From Legionella yabuuchiae (GTDB lineage: Bacteria; Pseudomonadota; Gammaproteobacteria; Legionellales; Legionellaceae): DNA of 44,544 nucleotides. The notes below the pieces were generated by a model. The model searched no databases. It had not been told where the DNA came from and was given only the letters and a program-made list of their open reading frames with translations. The stretch covers positions 1-44,544 of the forward strand of contig NZ_CAAAIW010000026.1 of the NCBI RefSeq assembly GCF_900640115.1, read 5' to 3'. Of this stretch, positions 1-6,737 are shown piece by piece. The translations under genes were made by a program, and so were the position numbers. Position 1 is the stretch's first letter, and each line of letters opens with the position of its first letter.

Positions 1-339
1 TATAAGTTGCACTGCGTGTCGTGTACTGAGTAGCTCATCACAGAGTAAATGAACAAATGGTTCGAAAACGCCATGCAATGGGTTCATTCGATGATCAAAA
101 GCTTTGTACCTAGGCAAATAAGGAAACCATGCTTTAAGATGCTTATTCGCGTATCGATGGATAGATTCTATGGTGCGATACCCTTCCATCACACCATATA
201 AATACAAGGCAATTACTTCCTCATCGCTAAATTTCAAATCGGCATACCGAGTCATTCTGGCACAAAAATTTGACAGTCCCGCTTGGTAATGTTTGCACAC
301 AAAGAGATATAATGATATTAATTCAACTTCCCAGTCCAT
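1..339 (-). CDS. Partial transposase, N-terminal 113 residues (IS982-like, family tentative)
   Basis: Reading leftward from an ATG at 339, the frame stays open for 113 codons to the window edge, so only the N-terminal part is seen. A purine-rich ribosome site (AAGGAA) lies just upstream at about 345-350. The protein starts MDWEVELISLYLFVCKHY and contains a helix-rich block LKFSDEEVIALYLYGVMEG followed by AWFPYLPRYKAFDHRMN. I recognise this as the N-terminal region of a DDE insertion-sequence transposase of a type common in Legionellales and other host-associated bacteria. The catalytic DDE residues lie outside the window. I lean to the IS982 group but cannot confirm it without the C-terminal half or the inverted repeats. 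Its 5' side directly adjoins a truncated reverse transcriptase, so the element probably landed in that gene. Confidence 0.6.
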   Translation of the reverse strand, partial: MDWEVELISLYLFVCKHYQAGLSNFCARMTRYADLKFSDEEVIALYLYGVMEGYRTIESIHRYANKHLKAWFPYLPRYKAFDHRMNPLHGVFEPFVHLLCDELLSTRHAVQLI

Positions 340-357
340 GGCGATTCCTTTTTAATC

Positions 358-1189
358 TGTGCCGATATTAAATCTTTTTACAAATCCATTCCTCATCACA
401 AACTGATACAAGATGTTAAAACTCATTATGATGACCAGAAAGTGCAAGCAATGCTGACAAACATTATCACCAATCCCATTGAAACGCCCAGAGGCTATCA
501 AAATCCCGGGACTGGTATTGCACTTCGTGGTCCTTTATCGCAATTTTTCAGTGGTCTTTATTTAAAACCGCTGGATGATGCGTTTGACAACATGGAGGTG
601 ACTTATCTACGCTATCAGGATGATATCGTTATTTTGTGTAAAACAAAGCGGCAGATGAACCGTTGCCGTCGGCGCATGATGCAGATATTGCATGAAAGAC
701 AGTTGCGCCTTTCGCGTAAGAAATCACGCATGGGCACTATTGATAAAGGTTTTCATTTTCTTGGTATCGACTATCCACCGACACAACCGGCGGATAACAC
801 CAACAGGGCGCAGGCGAAAAATGCGTTTGCAGCACGTTCTTGTGTTGCTCAATTATCACCCACAATGGGGGGCGAGACCATTTCTTCGCATTCGCTGCCT
901 GAGCCAATACGCATTGTTCCACATCCGAGAACAATGCGGAAAGCACGCGAGCAAATCAAGCAGATGGTCCACGATGGATTCTCTATCCAATCGATCAGAC
1001 GCTCGGCGCCGCTTTGTCCTTTGGTGGGTAAATACCTCAGACATTTGGACTTATAACGAACTCTTAATACTGTATCAAGAGACATGCTGGGATAAACGTC
1101 TTGCAACGTGTGCTTTAGACCTACTTAAAGAGCGTGTCGTTAAGAAATCGTACACCACGACCGTGATGTCAAACTGTCGTTGCCCGTGA
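358..1189 (+). pseudogene. Reverse transcriptase fragment, 5'-truncated and frameshifted
   Basis: The frame is open from about 358 and reads ADIKSFYKSIPHHKLI, the first catalytic-Asp motif of reverse transcriptases (near 361-408). It continues through a motif-B-like stretch (RGPLSQFFSGLYLKPLD) to RYQDDIVIL, with the catalytic YQDD box at 613-624, then GFHFLGIDY at the end of the palm. A C-terminal extension (IRIVPHPRTMRKAREQ) follows. Near 998-1013 the meaningful frame shifts by one: the first frame turns to unrelated residues and stops at 1056, while RRRFVLWWVNTSDIWTY and ETCWDKRLATCALDLL continue in the second frame to a stop at 1189. There is no start codon for the N-terminal part, and the homology stops at the transposase side (about 340-360). 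It resembles stand-alone group-II-intron-like or unclassified RTs rather than retron or DGR types, but I cannot place the clade. It is almost certainly non-functional. Confidence 0.75.
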
Positions 1190-2218
1190 TGGATTGTCCA
1201 TCATGCCGCATGCGGCGCTCAAGTCCAAGTAGTTCTGCTGTATTTGCTCGACATAGTTTATCAATGCACGCGGCGCCTCCCCCCGCAGCACGGGGCCCTC
1301 AAAGCCCCCCCACGCCCCCGCGACCGCGAAATCAAAACCAAGGCCAGATGAATCAGTAAGGGGGTAATAGGAGGCATCATCATATTTGAACTTTAATGAA
1401 CGCGATAACGGCTTTTTTACTTCAAGAATATAATAAAGACCCTGGCAGAAAGCTTGTGCGTAGCACGCCGGCAGAAAGCGCTGCGTATAACCGATAACCT
1501 GACGCCAGAATAAATTACGTTGATTCCATGATGACCAACGCTCAAATTGCGCGTCGTAGACCTTAAGCGCATCAATCAAGTGCGATGGATTAAAAAACAT
1601 TTCTTTTATTGCCAAATCTGTAAAAGCTGTTCTAAACCCGTTTAAAGCCTGGCAAATCGGTGTGTCATTTTTCTCTTTTCTAAGAGCTGCCATAATATCA
1701 GCATCTGAACTGTTAGAAATAACTTGAACTAGCTCGGTAAAATCATACGATTCCTGTTGAGGCAGGCCTTCAGGAAATAGTTGTCTAAATTGCCTTACCT
1801 TTTCTGCCTCACCATCGGGCAGCTTATCAAAATAGGACTCTATCTTTTTCCACAGGGCGACATCGTGAGAGGACAAAGCGGCCTGAAAGGGCGTCAACCC
1901 TTGATAGGAACGGCCTGAATAGTCAGTGGCTTTAGAAAGAATAAGCAATAAACGAGGGTTTTTATCAATCATTTTAAGCGCTTCGGCTTCCTCACCTTTA
2001 ACAACATGGGATAAAAGTATTTTAGCTGCCTGTTTTTCTAATAGTGGTTGACAAGAAAAAAACATCACTTTTGATGCTTGAGAAAGGTTTGACAAGTCTT
2101 TTTTGGAAAGGTATTGCGCTAAAGGCCCTTGAATCAGTGCAGTGGGTAATTGCTCTAGTAAAGATAATGAATCTCCACTTGCACCTTCGTTCATTTTTTG
2201 TTCATCTTTCTTCGGCAT
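1169..2218 (-). CDS. Candidate Dot/Icm effector with F-box/ankyrin-like N-terminus
   Basis: This is a 349-residue soluble protein with no signal peptide. Residues about 20-70 (LPTALIQGPLAQYLSKKDLSN and on) look like an F-box or F-box-like helical motif. Residues 70-130 contain HVVKGEEAEALKMIDKNPRLL and TPFQAALSSHDVALWKKIE, an ankyrin-like helix pair that I associate with a recurring family in Legionella and relatives. The C-terminal part (LGFDFAVAGAWGGFEGPVLRG) is glycine-rich, and its DNA has runs of C up to seven. No enzyme motif is visible. The role is unknown; an effector that engages host ubiquitin ligases is inference from the F-box-like segment. The start at 2218 is supported by MPKKDEQKMNE and the upstream TAGGATAG. 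The last codons overlap the tail of the broken RT, so the C-terminus may be altered. Confidence 0.6.
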   Translation of the reverse strand: MPKKDEQKMNEGASGDSLSLLEQLPTALIQGPLAQYLSKKDLSNLSQASKVMFFSCQPLLEKQAAKILLSHVVKGEEAEALKMIDKNPRLLLILSKATDYSGRSYQGLTPFQAALSSHDVALWKKIESYFDKLPDGEAEKVRQFRQLFPEGLPQQESYDFTELVQVISNSSDADIMAALRKEKNDTPICQALNGFRTAFTDLAIKEMFFNPSHLIDALKVYDAQFERWSSWNQRNLFWRQVIGYTQRFLPACYAQAFCQGLYYILEVKKPLSRSLKFKYDDASYYPLTDSSGLGFDFAVAGAWGGFEGPVLRGEAPRALINYVEQIQQNYLDLSAACGMMDNPSRATTV

Positions 2219-2272
2219 ATCAATCTATCCTAACCGTTTAAACAAATGAGCTTATCATAAATATGTCAAAAA

Positions 2273-2278
2273 ATTATA
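2273..2278 (-). promoter_or_regulatory. Possible -10 box for the effector candidate
   Basis: On the minus strand TATAAT lies 55 bp upstream of the effector start. A convincing -35 hexamer at 16-18 bp is not visible, so this is a weak call. The rest of 2219-2361 is AT-rich and has no gene. Confidence 0.3.
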
Positions 2279-2361
2279 CTATGAAAAGCTTAAGGAACGA
2301 TTAAAAGGTTGGATTTAACAATTGATTAAATTTTAAGCTTTGGATTGGCATTAGAATATGA

Positions 2362-3105
2362 TTAGTGAATTTTGCGCCAATATACTCGTTTTAACAAATA
2401 GGCCAAGACGGCTAACAGTGTTAAAAAGACAATAACAACGCTGCCAATCGAGTAACGTTTTAGACGATTCGGTTCCGCCGCATACACTAAGAAATTGACT
2501 AAATCTTGCAGCATACTATCAAATTGTTGTTGCGTCATTGTACCATTTTCAATCAGTGCTAATTTGAACTCCGAAGGTTCCTTAGATTGGCCGTGATTAA
2601 GCGCTACTACAACCCCTTGCAGAGGCGCTAGAACATTTGGCATCGATACATCTGGTACTAAGCGATTATTGGAGCCATAGGGGCGCGACTCATCTTTGTA
2701 AAAACTTTTTAAATAGGTATAAATCCAGTCGGCTCCTTTTTCCCGCGCCGTCAACGTTAAGTCAGGAGGCAATCGACCAAACCACTGTTCTGCATCGACC
2801 GCCGGCATCGCAATGTTAATTGGGTCATAAACGGTTGCTGAAGTAAACACTAAATTATTTATTAATAAATCTTTAGCGATGCTACCATCAAAGGTGATTA
2901 AGCCTAGACCCTTAGCCATTTGACTATAACGTAAATATCTAAGCGAATGACATCCTGAACAGTAATTCATAAAGAACTTCGCACCACGTTGCAAGCTTGC
3001 TTGATTCGACAAATTAACCTTCACTTCATGCAATTTAATTCCAGCATCCGCCGAGTAAATTATGGAGCTAAGCATCAGTGCTATAAATGTAATGAACGCT
3101 CTCAT
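2362..3105 (-). CDS. petC: Ubiquinol-cytochrome c reductase, cytochrome c1 subunit
   Basis: This 247-residue cytochrome c1 carries electrons from the Rieske protein to soluble cytochrome c or a terminal oxidase. It has an N-terminal signal/anchor (RAFITFIALMLSSIIYS), one haem-binding CSGCH motif at about residues 49-53, a region with the likely axial Met (SMPNVLAPLQG), and a C-terminal membrane anchor (VVIVFLTLLAVLAYLL) followed by basic residues. The start overlaps the petB stop by 4 nt, showing translational coupling. It is the last gene of the petABC operon. In many gammaproteobacteria sspA follows; here an effector candidate and mobile DNA follow instead. I see no clear intrinsic terminator after it. 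Confidence 0.95.
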   Translation of the reverse strand: MRAFITFIALMLSSIIYSADAGIKLHEVKVNLSNQASLQRGAKFFMNYCSGCHSLRYLRYSQMAKGLGLITFDGSIAKDLLINNLVFTSATVYDPINIAMPAVDAEQWFGRLPPDLTLTAREKGADWIYTYLKSFYKDESRPYGSNNRLVPDVSMPNVLAPLQGVVVALNHGQSKEPSEFKLALIENGTMTQQQFDSMLQDLVNFLVYAAEPNRLKRYSIGSVVIVFLTLLAVLAYLLKRVYWRKIH

Positions 3106-4313
3106 GATGATATCCTCTCTGGCACGGACTCATGGGATTCACTACGACTATATAGAGGCATCAGCAAGAAATAAGCAAAATAGACGACTGTAAAAAACCG
3201 AGCGAGCCATAGTTTTACCGGGGTAACCACCTCGGTTCCCAAATAGGCTAAAACGATAAAGCTCACTACAAACGCCGCCAACATTCCTTTTGAGTAGTAT
3301 CCTTTATAACGCATCGAGCGCACTGGACTTTTATCCAACCAAGGCACAAAAAAGAAAATGGCAATTGAGGCAAACATAATAAGCACGCCTGTCAATTTAT
3401 CGGGCACAGCTCTTAGCATGGCATAATAGGGTGTCATATACCAAACCGGCGCGATATGCTCTGGAGTTGTGAGCGGATTTGCTGGCGTAAAATTGGAATG
3501 CTCCAAAAAGTATCCCCCCATTTCGGGCGCAAAAAACACGACGCCTAAAAACAGGATTAAAAACACTGTGATTCCAAAAAAATCCTTCACTGTATAGTAG
3601 GGATGAAAGGGAATACCATCTAACGGCCTACCCTCTTTATCCTTATACTTTTTAATTTCAATCCCGTCAGGGTTATTCGAGCCCACTTTATGTAACGCAA
3701 TAATATGCAAAAAGACCAGCAATAAAAACAACATGGGTACGCCAAAGACGTGTAATGCAAAAAAACGCTGTAAGGTCGCTGTTGATATATTGTAATCCCC
3801 ACGCAACCAAACGACCAATGTGTCCCCAATGAAAGGAATAGCGCCGAACAACGAGGTAATCACTTGCGCTCCCCAGTAGGACATCTGCCCCCATGGTAGG
3901 AGATAGCCAAAAAACGCTTCGGCCAAAAGAAGAACAAACAGTAACACGCCAAGCAACCAAACCAGTTCTCTTGGTTTTTGGTAAGAACCATACAGCAAGC
4001 CGCGAAACATATGAATATAAATAACAATGAAAAATGCTGAAGCTCCGGTAGAATGTAGATAACGTAAAATCCAACCATAGTTCACATCTCTCATGATGTA
4101 TTCAACCGAATTAAAGGCTTCTGCTGCGGTTGGAGTATAAAACATAGTGAGCCATAAACCGGTGATTAATTGATTGGCTAAAACCACCACAGCCAAAGAG
4201 CCAAAATAATAATAAACATTGAAATTCTTAGGGGCATAGTACTCGCTGAAATGAGCTTTCCAGGTTGACACTAGAGGAAAGCGAGCATTTATCCAATTTA
4301 ACAATCCATTCAT
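3102..4313 (-). CDS. petB: Ubiquinol-cytochrome c reductase, cytochrome b subunit
   Basis: This 403-residue integral membrane protein holds the two b-haems and both quinone sites of complex III. The four haem-ligand histidines sit in the expected helix pairs: YLHSTGASAFFIVIYIHMF and, about 100 residues later, FFALHVFGVPMLFLLLVFLH. The Qo-site region with PEW-like PEH (TTPEHIAPVWYM) is present, with His in place of the usual Trp of PEW. About eight membrane spans are evident. It starts 31 bp after petA and overlaps petC by 4 nt. Confidence 0.96.
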   Translation of the reverse strand: MNGLLNWINARFPLVSTWKAHFSEYYAPKNFNVYYYFGSLAVVVLANQLITGLWLTMFYTPTAAEAFNSVEYIMRDVNYGWILRYLHSTGASAFFIVIYIHMFRGLLYGSYQKPRELVWLLGVLLFVLLLAEAFFGYLLPWGQMSYWGAQVITSLFGAIPFIGDTLVVWLRGDYNISTATLQRFFALHVFGVPMLFLLLVFLHIIALHKVGSNNPDGIEIKKYKDKEGRPLDGIPFHPYYTVKDFFGITVFLILFLGVVFFAPEMGGYFLEHSNFTPANPLTTPEHIAPVWYMTPYYAMLRAVPDKLTGVLIMFASIAIFFFVPWLDKSPVRSMRYKGYYSKGMLAAFVVSFIVLAYLGTEVVTPVKLWLARFFTVVYFAYFLLMPLYSRSESHESVPERISS

Positions 4314-4344
4314 AATTGCTCCTTAAAGCGGTACACCTCTTTAA

Positions 4345-4962
4345 TCATCCTTTATCTTCACCAATAATAATGACATGGTCACTGACAAATCGATACGGCG
4401 GAACTGCAAGATTAATCGGGGCGGGTACATTTTTAAATACTCTTCCAGCCAAATCAAAACTTGATCCATGGCACGGACAGTAAAAACCACCTGGCCATTC
4501 AGGGCCTAGTTCTTTTTCATAGGGTTTATATTTTGGAATACAGCCTAAATGTGTGCAAATTCCGATTAGGACCAAATATTCTGGTTTGATAGCGCGGTAT
4601 TCATTTTGAGCGTATTCTGGCTGTTGATCGACCAACGACTTAGGATCGCGCAGCAAGCTATCATGCTCGTCTAAAGAGTCAATCATTTCTTTGGTGCGAC
4701 GAATTATCCAGACAGGTTTGCCCCGCCATTCTACGGTGATCTGCTGACCAGGTTCTAACTTACTTAAATCAACCTCAACTGGAGCTCCAGCAGCTTGTGC
4801 TTTGGCGCTCGGCATCCAAGATGAGATAAATGGCGTTAAAGCGCATAACGCACCGATTCCCCCCAGAACCCCCGTTGAGGTCAATAAAAATTGACGGCGT
4901 TGTTCATCCACCAGTTCTTCGTTTGGTTTGTTTTCTAGGTTTGGATCGGTTTTCTCATTCAC
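4345..4962 (-). CDS. petA: Ubiquinol-cytochrome c reductase, Rieske iron-sulfur subunit
   Basis: This 205-residue Rieske protein takes electrons from ubiquinol to cytochrome c1. The N-terminus has a twin-arginine export motif (RRQFLLTS, residues about 22-29) and a hydrophobic anchor, as expected for a Tat-dependent Rieske subunit. The cluster ligands are in CTHLGC and CPCHGSSFD near the C-terminal third, with both disulfide cysteines. It is the first gene of petABC. Its promoter region contains an unusual 12-bp-arm palindrome. Confidence 0.97.
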   Translation of the reverse strand: MNEKTDPNLENKPNEELVDEQRRQFLLTSTGVLGGIGALCALTPFISSWMPSAKAQAAGAPVEVDLSKLEPGQQITVEWRGKPVWIIRRTKEMIDSLDEHDSLLRDPKSLVDQQPEYAQNEYRAIKPEYLVLIGICTHLGCIPKYKPYEKELGPEWPGGFYCPCHGSSFDLAGRVFKNVPAPINLAVPPYRFVSDHVIIIGEDKG

Positions 4963-5012
4963 AGATACATCATCCTGATTGTAAAAACGATAAAACCATT
5001 TATATCAAAGAA

Positions 5013-5018
5013 TTATAC
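5013..5018 (-). promoter_or_regulatory. Putative petABC promoter -10 (TATAAT)
   Basis: A perfect TATAAT is on the minus strand 51 bp before the petA start. No good -35 is present at 17 bp; instead the site is covered by the palindrome at 5025-5051, which suggests an activator- or repressor-dependent promoter. Transcription from here is inferred. Confidence 0.5.
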
Positions 5019-5024
5019 CCATCG

Positions 5025-5051
5025 CCAATGAAAATACGATATTTTCATTGG
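5025..5051. repeat. 12-bp-arm palindrome between rpsI and petA
   Basis: CCAATGAAAATA pairs perfectly with its reverse complement around a 3-nt centre (CGA at 5037-5039). It lies between the rpsI terminator and the petA -10 box, over the expected -35 position. It could be an operator dyad, or a second hairpin of the rpsI transcript end; no T-run follows it on the minus strand. Confidence 0.75.
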
Positions 5052-5052
5052 T

Positions 5053-5079
5053 AAAAAAAAACCCCGCCTAAGCGGGGCT
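5053..5079 (-). terminator. Intrinsic terminator of rplM-rpsI
   Basis: On the minus strand a GCCCCGC / GCGGGG hairpin (arms within 5062-5078) is followed by eight or nine T's (5053-5061). It sits 15 bp past the rpsI stop codon. Confidence 0.9.
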
Positions 5080-5093
5080 TTTGATAAAACCAA

Positions 5094-5525
5094 TTAACGT
5101 TTGGAGTACTGCGTTGCGCGACGAGCGCCGTGCAAACCAACTTTCTTCCGTTCAACACGACGCGGGTCACGGGTTAACAAACCACGAGCGCGAAGTTTTC
5201 TGCGGAAAGAATCAGCGCTAGGTTCAGCATCTTCTGGCAAATCTTGCTCATCATACTCAACCAGCGCTCTAGCAATGCCTAAACGAATTGCACCTGCTTG
5301 GCCAGAAATACCACCACCCTCAACGGTTGCATAGATATCAAATTTACTTAAAACATCAACCGTTTCTAATGGCTGACGAACCACCATGCAAGAGGTTTCA
5401 CGACCAAAATATTCTTCTAATGGGCGATTATTAATTTGAATTTCGCCTTTACCAGGACGCAAGAACACGCGGGCGGTTGAACTTTTTCTGCGGCCGGTTC
5501 CATAGTATTGCTGCATATCAGCCAT
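5094..5525 (-). CDS. rpsI: 30S ribosomal protein S9
   Basis: This 143-residue small-subunit head protein has a C-terminal tail that reaches the P-site tRNA. The S9 signature [19 protein letters not shown] is complete, the N-terminal block has [17 protein letters not shown], and the protein ends in the typical SKR. Compared with the usual 128-130 residues, it has about a dozen extra residues, largely acidic, around [18 protein letters not shown], just before the conserved [14 protein letters not shown]. It follows rplM by 5 bp and is terminated by a strong hairpin. Confidence 0.97.
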   Translation of the reverse strand: MADMQQYYGTGRRKSSTARVFLRPGKGEIQINNRPLEEYFGRETSCMVVRQPLETVDVLSKFDIYATVEGGGISGQAGAIRLGIARALVEYDEQDLPEDAEPSADSFRRKLRARGLLTRDPRRVERKKVGLHGARRATQYSKR

Positions 5526-5530
5526 AATAC

Positions 5531-5968
5531 TTATTCCTCAATCTCTAGTTGCTTAGGTTGCTGTGCAGTATGTGGGTGTTCTGAACCAGCATACACTTTG
5601 AGTTTACGGTACATTTCACGGCCCAATGGGTTTTTAGGCAGCATGCCCTTCACAGCATTTTCAATAATCAATACAGGATTTTTCTCCTGTAACTTTTCAA
5701 AAGAAATCGACTTGATTCCGCCGGGAAACCCAGAGTGACTATAATAGATCTTGTCACTGAATTTTCGCCCCGTAACGGTCACTTTTTCGGCATTGGTAAC
5801 CACAATGTAATCACCAGTATCCACATGTGGTGTATACTCTGCTTTATGCTTGCCGCGCAAACGACGAGCAATTTCTGTTGCCAAACGACCTAATGTTTTA
5901 TCGCTTGCATCAACCACATACCAGTCACGTTTGACTTCATGTGGCTTGGCGCTGAATGTTTTCATCAA
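5531..5968 (-). CDS. rplM: 50S ribosomal protein L13
   Basis: This 145-residue early-assembly protein of the large subunit has the classic N-terminal [19 protein letters not shown], the central [16 protein letters not shown], and [20 protein letters not shown]. Length is within two or three residues of the family norm. It is first in the rplM-rpsI pair and has a recognisable promoter at 6018-6046. Confidence 0.97.
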   Translation of the reverse strand: MMKTFSAKPHEVKRDWYVVDASDKTLGRLATEIARRLRGKHKAEYTPHVDTGDYIVVTNAEKVTVTGRKFSDKIYYSHSGFPGGIKSISFEKLQEKNPVLIIENAVKGMLPKNPLGREMYRKLKVYAGSEHPHTAQQPKQLEIEE

Positions 5969-6017
5969 CTTAACTCCGTACCGCCATTATTGGTAATCTT
6001 TTATACTTGGACGGGCG

Positions 6018-6046
6018 ATTTTAACCAAAAGTAGATAAACCTACAA
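6018..6046 (-). promoter_or_regulatory. Putative sigma-70 promoter of rplM-rpsI
   Basis: On the minus strand TTGTAG (6041-6046) and TAAAAT (6018-6023) are separated by 17 bp, 50 bp upstream of the rplM ATG. This is a good consensus-like pair. Confidence 0.6.
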
Positions 6047-6113
6047 GTAAAAATTTTAAATTTACCAGTTGCAGGCGAGAAAAAAGAAAAAAAACCAACT
6101 TAAGGAACATGTT

Positions 6114-6422
6114 CTAAATCAAAAGACGCTCTACCGGCTCACCATTTAATATATGGGTATTAACGATTTCATCGATGTCGTCAAATGACGCGTAATTATA
6201 CCATATGCCTTCAGGATACACCACCATACAGGGACCTAAACTGCAACGTCCCAAACAACCAGACTTACTAACTCGGATTTTTCCGGAACCATGAAGTTCC
6301 ATTTTTTTTAATTTAGATTTTAAATAATCAAAAAATAACTCGCCACCCTGGTTTGCACAGCATGTTTTGCCAGGCGCTTTCTGGTTGGTACAAATAAAAA
6401 TATGCTTCGCGTAGTGAGACAA
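6114..6422 (-). CDS. (2Fe-2S) ferredoxin, thioredoxin-like family
   Basis: This is a small protein of 102 residues with the cysteine pattern of thioredoxin-fold 2Fe-2S ferredoxins: FICTNQKAPGKTCCANQGG near the N-terminus, then SGCLGRCSLGPCMVVYPEG. The likely start is TTG at 6422, because family members begin a few residues before KHIFICTNQ and an AAGG lies 8 nt upstream. Starting at the upstream TTG (6461) would add 13 residues and overlap ihfA by 23 nt. Function is electron transfer to an unknown partner. It lies just downstream of ihfA on the same strand. Confidence 0.85.
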   Translation of the reverse strand: MSHYAKHIFICTNQKAPGKTCCANQGGELFFDYLKSKLKKMELHGSGKIRVSKSGCLGRCSLGPCMVVYPEGIWYNYASFDDIDEIVNTHILNGEPVERLLI

Positions 6423-6438
6423 TGAATCAACCTTCAAA

Positions 6439-6735
6439 CTATTTATTTGACTTCTGTTCAACTTTGGATTTGAGTTTTAGCCCTGCTTTGAAGGTGACTA
6501 CACGTCGTTCCTTTACTGGAATTTCCTGGCCAGTTTTAGGATTTCTACCTGGACGTCGGCCTTTATCTCGTAAAATAAAATTTCCAAATCCAGAAAGTTT
6601 AACATGATGTCCATTTTCCAATGCCTGGCGGATTTCCTCAAAAAAAAGCTCAACCATTACTTTGGCATCTGGTTTAGCCAGCCCAACTTCGTTGGATAAA
6701 GCATCTGCTATTATTGCTTTACTCAGTGCATTCAC
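6439..6735 (-). CDS. ihfA: Integration host factor subunit alpha
   Basis: This 98-residue DNA-bending protein pairs with IhfB. The HU/IHF signature [21 protein letters not shown] is complete, including the beta-arm proline of RNPKTG that intercalates into DNA, followed by the alpha-type [16 protein letters not shown]. It is 2 bp downstream of pheT, the same pheST-ihfA order as in E. coli, and is probably cotranscribed. Confidence 0.96.
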   Translation of the reverse strand: MNALSKAIIADALSNEVGLAKPDAKVMVELFFEEIRQALENGHHVKLSGFGNFILRDKGRRPGRNPKTGQEIPVKERRVVTFKAGLKLKSKVEQKSNK

Positions 6736-6737
6736 GA

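Noticed and set aside
692-1189. 165-codon plus-strand frame as a separate gene
   Set aside because: Only its last part is meaningful, as the shifted C-terminus of the reverse transcriptase; the first part is out-of-frame sequence.
358-1189. Retron or diversity-generating element
   Set aside because: No msr/msd-like RNA or template/variable repeats are visible and the RT is broken.
3688-4074. 128-codon frame in petB
   Set aside because: Lies in a second frame fully inside cytochrome b, which has all four haem ligands.
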